Shown here in pieces: positions 12,401-18,538 of a stretch of DNA of 64,000 nt. A program made the translations under genes and the position numbers. Below the pieces are notes generated by a model that made no database searches, was not told the DNA's origin, and was given only the letters and a program-made list of their open reading frames with translations. The DNA lies in NCBI GenBank assembly GCA_029964075.1, contig CM057150.1:5743717-5807716 (forward strand), written 5' to 3'. The stretch is from Patiria pectinifera. Taxonomy: Eukaryota; Echinodermata; Asteroidea; Valvatida; Asterinidae. Within the stretch, counting starts at the first letter, position 1. Every line of letters starts with the position of its first letter.

Positions 12401-15400
12401 ATCCTTCAAAATCCTCCACAGGGGCGGATCTAGGAATGTTTGCAAGGGGGGGGGGGGTTCATCAGCAAAAAAAATATGAAAATGTACACAGGTTTTTTCT
12501 CCGGACACTTGGCCTCCGTAAAATCAAAAACTGGGGGGCTGGTACCATATTTCAATAGGGGACGCTGTTCAAATTTGACGATTATTAACACTAGATTACA
12601 GAATGGTGTACAGTATTTTGAACAGGCGGACATTATACAAGTATAATTTTGGAGGGGGTGTCACGGGGCGGGGGCTGTTCGACTTTTTCTTTTGGGAATT
12701 TGTATAATTTATTTTTTTGACAGAGCTGGGGTGTTTTTTTTTTTTTACCCCCCCCCGGGATCCGCACCTGCTCCACTCATGGGTCTGCTTACATCTAAGA
12801 TGGTGAGGGAGTGAATAATGTCCCTTTTCCAATTATTCCTTGAGTTACTTACTTTGACACAAAGTTGTTGTTCTTGAAGGCCCAAGCACCATCTGGGTAA
12901 ATCTCCAGAAAGCTGAGAATGCTGATAGCAGAGTCGGTCAGGTAGTGGATAATGTCCCCCAGCTCATTATCTGGCATGGTGTGCAGTACCCTACTGGTTA
13001 CAAGACAGCGAAAAGTAGATGAATAACAGTTCTTAACTTTACCTCAAGAACCAGGAGCATTCAGTTAGGAGTCAGGTTGGTGTACCGGTACTTTCCTCGC
13101 CTTCCACTGCTGTGACCCGGGTTCGAATCTTGCCTTGGGCCAGTATGTGGATTGGGTTTTCAGTCCCTGCCTGATTCCGTGGGTTTCCCCTAGAACATCA
13201 TTCTGGGGTTTTCCTCCACCCTCTAAAACTGTAATTTCTCCTCATTGTCTCCTCTCTACAGCTTTCTCCAGGCTTGCGAGCTACGGAGCCTAGGGCACTT
13301 TTGAGGAATCCTTGGTTTCATGACCAGAAGTGATTATTTGAGATGCTGCTTGCTAGAGAGAGAAAATTTGGCAGATACCTGGTTGGCAGTGCCACTGGAG
13401 AGAGGTCCGATCCCGTCTTTAATCCACATTTCTCAAGGATGTTGTCAAAACACTAGCACAATCATATCAAAAATGGAAAAAGTAATTGTGATTAGTTTAG
13501 GAAATATGTGGCATCCCCTGACCAGGGGTGTGAGTGACCACTGATAAAAATAGCTGAAAACAGCTGAAAAAGGTGTAAAAAAGCTGAACTTTGGAAATCT
13601 CCTATACTTTTGTACACAGCAAGTGAGGGAAAAAGCTGAAAAAAGCTGAAATCCAAAACAAAAAAAAGCTGAAATCAGCTTTAAAGCTGAGATTTCACAC
13701 CCCTGCCTGACAAAAACAAGGCATTTCCAAACGGAATATTTAGAGTTTTTACACCTGGTTGGTTGAAAAATGATATAGCAATGGGTACCGCAACCAAACA
13801 ATAAGTAGTAAACGAGTGCTCACACAACACAATGTACTGTTAATACTACAATCCATATACTATGATTGTCTTAATAGTACATATTACTAAACCTCATACA
13901 TATTCATGATCGAGAGACAAGTTCTCATTGGTCCATTCACTACCACATGTCAGCCGCTAGTTTTGCTGTTTACCAAGTCCAAACGCGAGGTTTCACGCAC
14001 AGGTTAAATATGCATGCGTAATGCATGGGTAATCTTACCAGTGCACTAGTCTACTACGCATGTGCTTTACGAAGCAATCGTGAACTAGCACACGGGGGTA
14101 GTGCGCAGGCACTAACATCGCCCTACGGCATCCCGCAGCATGCATGCAGCAACTACATGAAAACGTGAGGCATGCGCACAACATTTTGCTGAGAAAACGT
14201 ATGCATTACTTCATGAAATTGTGTGAATATGTATGAGGTACTGGCAAAAAAATTTAGCGCCGGCCAGTGGATAGTGGATGTTAGCTTCGCCACCGGAACT
14301 AGTCTGTCAACTTCCAATACGGAGGGGAGCTAATATCGACTATCAACCCACAAACCATGCTACATTTGTATACCGATTGAAGCATTGATATGGAATCGGA
14401 GAGACGCATGTTGTTGCGAATGTGTCAGTCAGTCAATGGACACATGGCACAAGATGCACAAATGGCAAAAACCTTTCCTCAAGGTCATTATCAAATTCCC
14501 CCATGTTTTCCCTGATTGGTGTTTTTACCAAATTCTCTGAGTCTGCCCAAACTGGGAAACTCAATTTCAACGTTTGCCTGAATTCATAGTGGCTGAGAAC
14601 CCTGTACTACTCCTATGTACCTGTAGAATGGTTGGAATCACAGCCATGAGGTCATCCATGTACTTGGGTTGATTCCTGAAGATGTTGTCTATCATCTTAG
14701 TGAGGAGATCAGCGTTACCGCCGCCGTACAACACGCAGAGCTCCATCAACTTAGCAACGTCAAACAGGTAATTCTCGTAGATGATTGCGCCAAAGACGGA
14801 AGGGGTTATGTAGCTGTCCTACAAGAGAAACCAATATCATTTTTCCTTTCTGTGAGTCACTCTAAATACACTTTGGTTTAAGGATGTAGTCGAGTCCATC
14901 ACAAGTTCAGTCACAAGTAAATCACATGTCCAATCACAAGTCTAGTCATCAGAAACAGTGGATGAACAATAACAAAGGAATGCCTCTGTCAAAGAGCTTT
15001 TAGGGCTGTGCATCGGAACCGGGTACCCGGGTACCCGAGTACCCGACCGTTGATGTCAGGAACCAGTTCCAGATTATGGGATCGGGTACCCGTAACCAAC
15101 TTCACAAATTACTTATTTACTTGCCAGACAATGAAAAAGTAAGGTTCTGAATGTCTTTCATTGGAATTTTCAGATGACGCCCACGGAAGTTGCAGTTTAC
15201 ACCGTGAACCTGTAAAGCCCTTCAGACAACTCCCAGGATTTGAATTTTGTGGTTGGGGTCTCTTTTTACGGGTACTCGGGTACCAGTGTTTTACTTCAAT
15301 AAAGTACCCGGTTCCCGTACTACCCCATAAATGCGCTGAATTGGGACTGGAGGAATTGTGATGGACTTGCAGGGACTTGTGATGGACTCGACCACATCCC

Positions 15401-18400
15401 TGGTTTGGTCTTTGCGCAACCGATCAGTGTTGATGTTGTGAGGTTCTGATTGGAACTAACCTTGGACTCCTTGTTTGTGGCCATCCGCAGGAACGTCATG
15501 AAGACAAGCTTGTGGATGGTGCGCTGTTTGACGGCGAGGTCGTCAGGCAACGGGGTCACAGGGTCAAATGTCCTGCGGGCAAAATACAGGCAGGAAATCA
15601 AATCCGAGAATGCAAAGAAAAGAATCACTTCCAAAAACCCAATGGCACATTTTCGGCACTTCAAACTTTTCCAAGGGACATCACACACCTGAAGAAACGT
15701 GTACAGAGAAAGGACAATGACAAAATCACAGTTTAAGAGGTGGGAGGAAACCCCAGAAGAATATTCTGGGGAAACCCACAGAGTCAGGTAAAGTACGTAA
15801 AGTCTGAAAAGAGCCAATGTGGCCCATCGGGCTGGCGTTTATCTCCGGTTTCAGTGGCATGAAACGACTGACAATGTTTTTACTCCCCCTGGATAGGATG
15901 CTAGTCCATCGCAGGTTACTCCCCAGCTAATGCCGGTACCCATTTACTCCTGGGTGAAGAGAGGCAAGTGGAGTGAAGTGGCTTGCCCAAGGACACAACG
16001 AACCCCCCTCTGTTCCTGAGTCACGAACCCTAACCACTAGGCCACACTCCCCACGGAATCATGGTAGAGACTGAAAACCCAATCCAGATGTGAAACTAGG
16101 CAGAAATCGAACCCGAGCCATAGATGGAAGGCGAGGCACTGCGCCAACCTGACTCCCCCCACAGCCCCAACCTGCCTTGGGACAGGGACTGAATGACCCA
16201 ACTTGGGTTGGATTCCAACTTGGGTCACAGAGGTGGAAGGCTAGGAAACTACTACTGCATCAACCTGGCTTCCTATATTGAAGAATCTACCGACTCACCT
16301 GGGAGCTCCAAGGAGATAGGAATCCAAACACTGCTGAAGACTCGGGTCATAAACAACCTACAAGGTAAAAAAAGAAAAACAGTTTTGTCTTTGAACGTAG
16401 GGCATTATTGAACTTACAGCAAAATGAAGTGAACATGGGTTCACAGGTTCTTACCATGGTATACAATTTCTGTCAACAAAAAATTTCGATTAGGACTTTA
16501 AAACCCAAACCCTGCCAAATGCAACAGGATGCACCAATGGTAAGAAGTTGTTGCAAGTTGTTGCATTTAGCAGTGTCCTGATCTGCATGCATTCCATGCC
16601 TGCATTCCGTTGCATTTAGCAGGGTTGGTACTTGGTACCAAGGCTGGCACTGCATTCTGTTGCATTTGGCAGGGTTGGTACTTGGTACCAAGGCTGGCAC
16701 TGCATTCTGTTGCATTTGGCAGGGTTGGTACTTGGTACCAAGACTGGCACTGCATTCTGTTGCATTTGGCAGGGTTGGTACTTGGTACCAAGGCTGTCAT
16801 TGCATTCTGTTGCATTTGGCAGGGTTGGTACTTGGTACCAAGGCTGGCACTGCATTCTGTTGCATTTGGCAGGGTTGGTACTTGGTACCAAGGCTGGCAC
16901 TGCATTCTGTTGCATTTGGCAGGGTTGGTACTTGGTACCAAGGCTGGCACTGCATTCTGTTGCATTTGGCAGGGTTGGTACTTGGTACCAAGGCTGGCAC
17001 TGCATTCTGTTGCATTTGGCAGGGTAGGTACTTGGTACCAAGGCTGGCACTGCATTCTGTTGCATTTGGCAGGGTTGGTACTTGGTACCAAGGCTGGCAC
17101 TGCATTCTGTTGCATTTGGCAGGGTGCCTAGAGAATACCCCATGGGGGTTAGGGGTTAAGTTGCTACAAAACTGCGCAATGCTTGGAATTAAAAATGCGT
17201 ACCTGACTCCAGAATTTGTGATGCCGAAGTTTGAGAAGCCAACGGAGATCCTCTTCGATGAAATCCATCCTCTCTATCCATTCCTCACATGATGCCTCGT
17301 CCGAGACATCGGCAGGTGGTGGCTGATAGCTCAGGAATTCAACCTGCTCCACCCAATAGCCATCCTGAAAAAAGAAATTATAATTAATAACAACACAGCA
17401 TCTTTGCTGCCTCGCAAAGTTGGTGGGGAATGAATGGTAGGATTCATCTTTTTGTTTTCATTTGGAATTCATAGTTACTTTCATAGAAAGTTTCTTGGCA
17501 ACAACATCTCGCTAACTCTGTTCTGTATGGTGCCCTTCCCCCCATCTCCACCACCATCAGACAGCGTCGCCTTTGGCTAGCCGGTCACGTTTATCGACAT
17601 AATGAGCCAGCTAGTCAAGTTCTCCTCTGGAATCCTGAAACCTCTCGATGAAAAGGTCGTCCCAACATGACCCTGAAAACATCCATCGAGCTAGAAACTG
17701 GTCTGAGTGGTCCATCTCTTTCCAACACTATGCTCGACAGGGACAGTTGGGCCCAGCTCATCAAGTCATCATGAAAATGAATGAATAAAGAAGTTACTTT
17801 TTGCCAGATTGAAGTTGCTTTGTAGTGGGTTCGTGCTCAGCTGGTCTTCTCATGCAGCCGGGACCTGCCTTCTGAGGGCCTGCTGGCAGAGCTACATTGG
17901 CTCCCTGTAAAACGGAGGGTAGCCTTCAAAATCTTGACCCTCGTCTACAAAATTCTCAACACTCAAGCTCCATCACATCTGGTTGACCTATTACATTCTC
18001 ATCACTCAAATATTCCTGATGCTCACAGACACCGACTCCGCTCATCATCTGATCAGACCCGGCTTTCTGTCCCTAGAAGTAGGAAGAAGGCTCTTTCGTT
18101 GTGGCTGCCCCTCGCATGTGGAATGAGCTTCCTTAGGAACCCTGTCTGAGAGAGGCGGTCTCGCTGCCTGAATTCAAACGTCTGCTTAAGACATACTTCT
18201 TCCAAGTCCAATTGTCATCGTATTGTGTCTGTTTCTCTTTCTGTTATTTTTTTGTGGATGTGTGTTAAGCGCTCTGTTCTTCGTAAAGCGCTATATAAAT
18301 ACTCGGAACTATTGTTATTATGAAATGAATAAGTTTTGCATAAATTCTTTTCTACAATCGCTCGTAATTTGAGACCTGATGGACGTCATCATGAAGTCAC

Positions 18401-18538
18401 AGAAAAATACACACCAGAGAATGAGAGTTACTTTTTTGTATTTTGTCAAATTACCAGTGCTGGTTTCGTGACCTTGCTACCATGACCTCCCGTTGCTACG
18501 GTGATGTAGCGCTCGTCTAGACCCTGCGCAACGGGCAT
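184..18538 (-). CDS. ASCC2: ASCC2, activating signal cointegrator 1 complex subunit 2 (whole gene, about 17 coding exons)
   Basis: ASCC2 is a subunit of the ASCC/RQT complex (with ASCC3 helicase and TRIP4), which splits collided ribosomes; its CUE domain reads K63-linked ubiquitin, also in ALKBH3-linked alkylation repair. Coding exons on the minus strand, in order: 18538-18455, 17364-17203, 16357-16299, 15572-15461, 14818-14621, 13452-13379, 12990-12853, 12216-12142, 11392-11285, 9840-9699, about 8110-7913, 6913-6806, 6070-5967, 4374-4213, 3490-3317, 2242-2173, 450-184. Reading phases agree at all the junctions, giving about 744 residues against 757 in human. Landmarks: LLKLRHHKFWSQ, FMTFLRMATNKESK, MELCVLYGGGNADLL, the CUE segment VKDLFEDFGEGF, HDEFDVFSRDSVD, EDEYDDTYDANDVGADDAD and SRANHNRKAMADKKRSKGM, each matching the family in order. 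Only the 5-prime edge of the 8.1-kb exon is uncertain, and a short charged exon near 0.5-2.1 kb could have been missed. I recalled the human sequence from memory; no alignment was run. Confidence 0.93.
690..880 (-). repeat. tRNA-derived SINE, family 1
   Basis: On the minus strand it reads like a polymerase III promoter, with an A-box-like TGCCTCGCGGTTAAG and a B-box-like GGTTCGAGTCC, followed by a body containing CATTTACTCCTGGGTG on the plus strand. The same body motif recurs at 15950-15965. It is intronic to ASCC2. Confidence 0.65.
1540..1800 (+). repeat. tRNA-like repeat with a duplicated B box
   Basis: GGTTCAAATCC occurs at 1668-1678 and again at 1750-1760, each followed by a similar stretch (TTGTCGAACTTTAC) and A-rich sequence ending in TACACC. 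This is an 82-bp tandem duplication of the 3-prime part of a tRNA-derived element. An inverted tRNA-like head (ACCAACTGAGCTATCCAGCC on plus) lies at 1550-1569. It is not a functional tRNA. Confidence 0.6.
2173..2242 (-). CDS. ASCC2: ASCC2 coding exon 16
   Basis: This exon is 70 nt, phase 2 to 0. It encodes RPFMVPRVLRGAKEESSSGE then EDDQ, equivalent to RPFTIPQVLRTKVPREGQEEDDD. It has a TTTTCAG acceptor and a GTAATT donor. The human block that follows (VQDPAVLREKAEARR) was not found between here and 450; it may be lost, divergent or missed. Confidence 0.88.
3317..3490 (-). CDS. ASCC2: ASCC2 coding exon 15
   Basis: This exon is 174 nt, phase 2 to 2. It encodes the acidic stretch EEYSYEYEDEYDDTYDANDV then GADDADSADELTSRR, matching human YYEDEYDDTYDGNQVGANDADSDDELISRR. 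It has a TTCTCAG acceptor and a GTAATA donor. Confidence 0.93.
3608..3717. repeat. Small foldback MITE
   Basis: GGCCCCCTTCAATGG at 3608 is mirrored by CCATTGAAGGGGGCC ending at 3717, with about 80 bp between. It is inside an ASCC2 intron and carries no coding capacity. Confidence 0.65.
4213..4374 (-). CDS. ASCC2: ASCC2 coding exon 14
   Basis: This exon is 162 nt, phase 2 to 2. It carries an Ala/Pro/Lys-rich stretch then LLQQRSNIYQHDEFDVFSRD and SVDTSRIHKGK, the conserved NDEFDVFSRDSVDLSRVHKGK motif of the family. The donor reads AA|GTAGGT. Confidence 0.92.
4490..4800. repeat. Foldback element with GGGCCAAGTTCGGGCAAGGA ends
   Basis: The left end reads CCAAGTTCGGGCAAGGAC and the right end gives its complement (GTCCTTGCGCGAACTTGCCC). 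Inside are several inverted TAGTCGACTA motifs. It abuts LINE sequence at its right side and so probably inserted into that LINE. Confidence 0.55.
4790..5160 (+). pseudogene. LINE reverse transcriptase C-terminal fragment (jockey/CR1-like)
   Basis: The open frame encodes DHRTKARLTTIYKETHG, then YSYRTPSFNKDCLKFS, IPEWDLIPDNIRSTPDLNVF and KSALNNI. This is the standard tail of many LINE RT ORFs (DRRTKARL..LYKI...FFPRTIRDWNALP..FKSAL). There are no catalytic motifs, so it is a 5-prime-truncated relic antisense to ASCC2. Confidence 0.7.
5303..5688. repeat. Segment flanked by 18-bp direct repeats
   Basis: GTGGTGATAAAATTCTCC is present identically at 5303-5320 and 5671-5688. The intervening 350 bp has no coding sequence. 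A retroelement target-site duplication of this length would be typical, but no element family is recognised. Confidence 0.45.
5967..6070 (-). CDS. ASCC2: ASCC2 coding exon 13 (second half of CUE domain)
   Basis: This exon is 104 nt, phase 0 to 2. It encodes ACLEEYEFDATKVIHAILED then KLVPGLQELDK, the second and third CUE helices (human: ACLEYYHYDPEQVINNILEE). It has a TCTCTCAG acceptor and a GTATTA donor. Confidence 0.92.
6806..6913 (-). CDS. ASCC2: ASCC2 coding exon 12 (first half of CUE domain)
   Basis: This exon is 108 nt, phase 0 to 0. It encodes VSEVEMVSLISSVKDLFEDF and then GEGFIE, matching the LISQVKDLLPDLGEGFIL start of the ubiquitin-binding CUE domain. It has a TATTTTCAG acceptor and a GTCAGG donor. 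Confidence 0.92.
6957..7150. mobile_element. pogo/Tigger-like terminal fragment
   Basis: A TA dinucleotide is followed by CAGTGGAACGTCACTATACC, then repeated ACTATACCGAACACC-type motifs, with an outward-facing remnant GCTATACCGAACGATCG at 7118-7134. This resembles the CAGTSGAACCTCGTTATAACG end of pogo-type elements. No transposase frame is seen. Confidence 0.5.
7640..7857. repeat. Repeat with iterated CCTGAATCCATCAAAATCC motif
   Basis: The phrase CCTGAATCCATCAAAATC occurs several times (7693, 7741 and variants) and once inverted near 7825. The block ends in TTAGGGTTAA at 7848-7857, the same terminus as the TTAA-flanked elements at 9248 and 10789. Fragments of this group also lie at 6162-6215 and 12262-12419. 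Confidence 0.5.
7913..8110 (-). CDS. ASCC2: ASCC2 coding exon 11 (5-prime edge uncertain)
   Basis: The frame encodes TRAQFILDGFRSAAATPG, then a low-complexity Gly/Ala/Gln linker, then EPEDFQTDDYIEQL and a GTAAAG donor. Just upstream the frame reads SDE, so DETRAQFILDGFRSA resembles human DETRTAYILQAVESA. The acceptor is weak: exon starts at 8110 (phase 0), 8098 or 8126 are all possible. The poorly conserved linker before the CUE domain is also variable in vertebrates. Confidence 0.65.
8830..9240. repeat. Dispersed repeat, copy 1 (plus a partial copy)
   Basis: It holds a segment around CATAAAAGGAGATTTTAGCA, then CACATACCATAGCCATGG and a GGGGTGTTTCACAAAACC motif, ending in TTAAAACCGG. The same motifs occur in reverse complement at 11645-11990. 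A partial second copy follows at 9150-9240. Confidence 0.5.
9248..9653 (+). mobile_element. TTAA-flanked non-autonomous element, copy A
   Basis: TTAA at 9244-9247 and 9654-9657 flank an element beginning CCCTACC and ending GTTAGG. The interior repeats GGAGGATTTTGCAGGATT-type phrases. The layout (TTAA target, CCCTAA-like terminus) fits piggyBac- or Kolobok-type elements; the superfamily is inferred. Confidence 0.6.
9699..9840 (-). CDS. ASCC2: ASCC2 coding exon 10
   Basis: This exon is 142 nt, phase 2 to 0. It encodes REDVAKLVEDYLELMSSLLS, then DRHFLKVFAGQYHIGEDLDV. The human counterpart is IQGFIEEFLQIFSSLLQEKRF. The exon sits between two copies of a TTAA-flanked repeat in opposite orientation (9248-9653 and 10789-11185). 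The donor reads CAC|GTGTAT, which is acceptable but not strong. Confidence 0.9.
10090..10510 (+). repeat. Dispersed repeat shared with 22170-22610
   Basis: Shared landmarks in the same order and orientation are GAGATTCGCGTTT, CAGTTAAGTTGT, CAGAACAGAA, ATACTGATTT, ATGAAGTGAAA, CCGGTTTG and TGACATCACAGCA then GTCCAAGGTCAACAT. It is an old, diverged copy of unknown class. Confidence 0.5.
10597..10672 (+). repeat. tRNA-like sequence (Ser-type, AGA-like anticodon), probably a SINE head
   Basis: It has A box TGGTCGAGTGGT, B box GGTTTGAGTCC, a 5-bp T stem (GTGGG/CCCAC), an anticodon stem TCTGC/GCAGG and CTCGG/CCGAG acceptor pairing. The anticodon loop appears to be 8 nt, the long variable arm of tRNA-Ser is missing, and the acceptor stem pairs over only about 5 bp. 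I therefore call it a tRNA-derived repeat rather than a gene. Confidence 0.55.
10789..11185 (-). mobile_element. TTAA-flanked non-autonomous element, copy B (inverted)
   Basis: TTAA at 10785-10788 and 11186-11189 flank CCCTAACTCCCTAGG ... GATTTAGGG. The interior is the reverse complement of copy A, sharing the TGGTCCATGGAGGGGTGACC and AAGGTCTGGCCCAAGACC features. Confidence 0.6.
11285..11392 (-). CDS. ASCC2: ASCC2 coding exon 9
   Basis: This exon is 108 nt, phase 2 to 2, and encodes KKKSFQKHLNLGKVSLARAC then QCIVARCHIQPIVEG. It falls in the helical region of human ASCC2 around SHSRKKLMEIFHIILNQICL. It has an ATTCGCAG acceptor and a GTACGT donor. Confidence 0.82.
11645..11990. repeat. Dispersed repeat, copy 2 (inverted relative to 8830-9140)
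   Basis: It carries GGTTTTGTGAAACACCCC-like and CATGGNNATGGTATGTGCC motifs in the opposite orientation to 8830-9140, then GGAGATTAGCAC. The pair lies either side of ASCC2 exons 9 and 10. Confidence 0.45.
12142..12216 (-). CDS. ASCC2: ASCC2 coding exon 8
   Basis: This exon is 75 nt, phase 2 to 2, and encodes VATLFEKLLPTMERAMKERQ, corresponding to human RLASFYEAAIPEMESAIKKR. It has a TACACAG acceptor and a GTGAGT donor. Confidence 0.88.
12420..12770. mobile_element. hAT-like MITE, CAGGGGCGGATC family, copy 1
   Basis: The left end is AGGGGCGGATCTAGGAA and the right end GATCCGCACCTG, with CTCCAC repeated directly at both flanks (414-419 and 771-776 of the 12-kb block). The interior has poly-G/poly-C runs and the phrase CTCCGGACACTTGGCCTCCG, shared with diverged copies near 19850 and 60570. 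It is inserted in a fragment of the TTAA-type repeat. Confidence 0.6.
12853..12990 (-). CDS. ASCC2: ASCC2 coding exon 7
   Basis: This exon is 138 nt, phase 2 to 2. It encodes VLHTMPDNELGDIIHYLTDS followed by FLEIYPDGAWAFKNNNF, matching the LKDIVLYLCDTCTTLWAFLDIFP region. It has a CCAGTAG acceptor and a GTAAGT donor. Confidence 0.88.
13067..13320 (+). repeat. tRNA-derived SINE, family 2, near full length
   Basis: It begins GGAGTCAGGTTGGTGTACCG and has the B box GGGTTCGAATC at 13120-13130, then the tail signature GGGTTTTCCTCCACCCTCTA and GGAATCCTTGGTTTCAT. Reverse-complement copies occur at 15733-15780, 16055-16160, 16165-16275 and 30467-30957. Confidence 0.65.
13379..13452 (-). CDS. ASCC2: ASCC2 coding exon 6
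   Basis: This 74-nt exon, phase 0 to 2, encodes CFDNILEKCGLKTGSDLSP and then VALPT, corresponding to human VFSNILQHCGLQ. It was located by requiring a 3n+2 exon between exons 5 and 7. It has a TGCTAG acceptor and a GTATCT donor. A MITE lies 70 bp upstream on the gene strand (13523-13705). Confidence 0.85.
13523..13705. mobile_element. hAT-like MITE with CAGGGGTGTGA ends
   Basis: CAGGGGTGTGA at the left and TCACACCCCTG at the right form an 11-bp terminal inverted repeat. CCTGAC is present directly at both sides. The interior is made of AAAGCTGAAA iterations. CAGGGGTGT-type ends are typical of hAT elements. Confidence 0.6.
14621..14818 (-). CDS. ASCC2: ASCC2 coding exon 5
   Basis: This exon is 198 nt, phase 0 to 0. 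It encodes ITPSVFGAIIYENYLFDVAK, then MELCVLYGGGNADLLTKMID and IPTILQ. This is one of the most conserved blocks of ASCC2 (human: ILDLCVLFGKGNSPLLQKMI). It has a CTTGTAG acceptor and a GTACAT donor. Confidence 0.95.
15000..15330. repeat. GGGTACCCG-rich repeat
   Basis: It starts TAGGGCTGTGCATCGGAACC and contains clustered GGGTACCCG palindromes and ATCTGGAACC-type motifs. A relative lies in reverse complement at 63500-63590 (ATCCCATAATCTGGAACCGG, CGGTCGGGTACTC). It is probably a hAT-type non-autonomous element in an ASCC2 intron. Confidence 0.45.
15461..15572 (-). CDS. ASCC2: ASCC2 coding exon 4
   Basis: This exon is 112 nt, phase 2 to 0. It encodes KQRTIHKLVFMTFLRMATN followed by KESK, near-identical in pattern to the vertebrate RLHRSVFLTFLRMSTHKESK segment. 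It has a CCGCAG acceptor and a GTTAGT donor. Confidence 0.93.
15733..16275 (-). repeat. Nested SINE cluster
   Basis: A family-2 SINE in reverse orientation (GTGGGAGGAAACCCCAGAAG) is interrupted by a family-1-like SINE carrying CATTTACTCCTGGGTGAAG and TAACCACTAGGCCACACTCC. Family 2 resumes with ACTGAAAACCCAATCCA and CGCCAACCTGACTCCCC. A further partial family-2 copy follows to 16275, adjacent to ASCC2 exon 3. Confidence 0.55.
16299..16357 (-). CDS. ASCC2: ASCC2 coding exon 3
   Basis: This exon is 59 nt, phase 0 to 2, and encodes VVYDPSLQQCLDSYLLGAP, matching the VIFDETLQKCLDSYL segment of ASCC2. It has a TTGTAG acceptor and a GTGAGT donor. Confidence 0.9.
16611..17125. repeat. 50-bp minisatellite, about 10 units
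   Basis: A 50-bp unit built around TTGGCAGGGTTGGTACTTGG and TACCAAGGCTGGCACTGC repeats from 16611 to 17125, with AGGGTTGGTA recurring exactly every 50 bp. Units are nearly identical; the differences seen are GGCTGTCAT at 16793-16801 and AGGGTAGGTA at 17021. Each unit contains the palindrome TTGGTACCAA. The array is intronic to ASCC2. Confidence 0.97.
17203..17364 (-). CDS. ASCC2: ASCC2 coding exon 2
   Basis: This exon is 162 nt, phase 0 to 0, with a CTTTTTTCAG acceptor and a GTACGC donor. It encodes YQPPPADVSDEA followed by DFIEEDLRWLLKLRHHKFW, the hallmark N-terminal helix of the family (human: DLDWLLALPHDKFW). The 50-bp minisatellite lies immediately downstream in the next intron. Confidence 0.92.
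17505..17795 (+). mobile_element. 3-prime end of a LINE, same family as 24511-25290
   Basis: It is the reverse-complement match of the 24.5-kb fragment: GTATGGTGCCCTTCCCCC, CGTCGCCTTTGGCTAGCCGG, ACATGACCCTGAAAACATCC and GACAGTTGGGCCCAGCTCAT, ending in the tail ATGAATGAATAAA. It is truncated at its 5-prime end. Confidence 0.7.
17840..18310 (+). mobile_element. CR1/L2-type LINE 3-prime end
   Basis: The frame at 17890-18080 gives LHWLPVKRRVAFKILTLVYK then ILNTQAPSHLVDLL and SRKKALSLW. After a frameshift come the LPEFKRLLKTYFF-like end and a tail with AAGCGCTATATAAATAC and TTGTTATTATG. This combination is standard for the CR1/L2 clade. It is truncated and frameshifted. Confidence 0.75.
18455..18538 (-). 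CDS. ASCC2: ASCC2 coding exon 1 (start codon)
   Basis: The ATG lies at 18538-18536 and the exon gives 28 codons beginning MPVAQGLDERY and ending KVTKPAL, before a GTAATT donor. Vertebrate ASCC2 begins MPALPLDQ and has a comparable PAL segment before the conserved PPP stretch. The exon ends in phase 0, as exon 2 requires. A possible splice acceptor sits just 5-prime of the ATG, so a non-coding first exon may exist. Confidence 0.8.

Noticed and set aside
16567-17143. Long overlapping open frames of 100-210 codons on both strands
   Set aside because: All come from the 50-bp minisatellite, whose unit lacks stops in most frames. They have no start context, splice support or domain.
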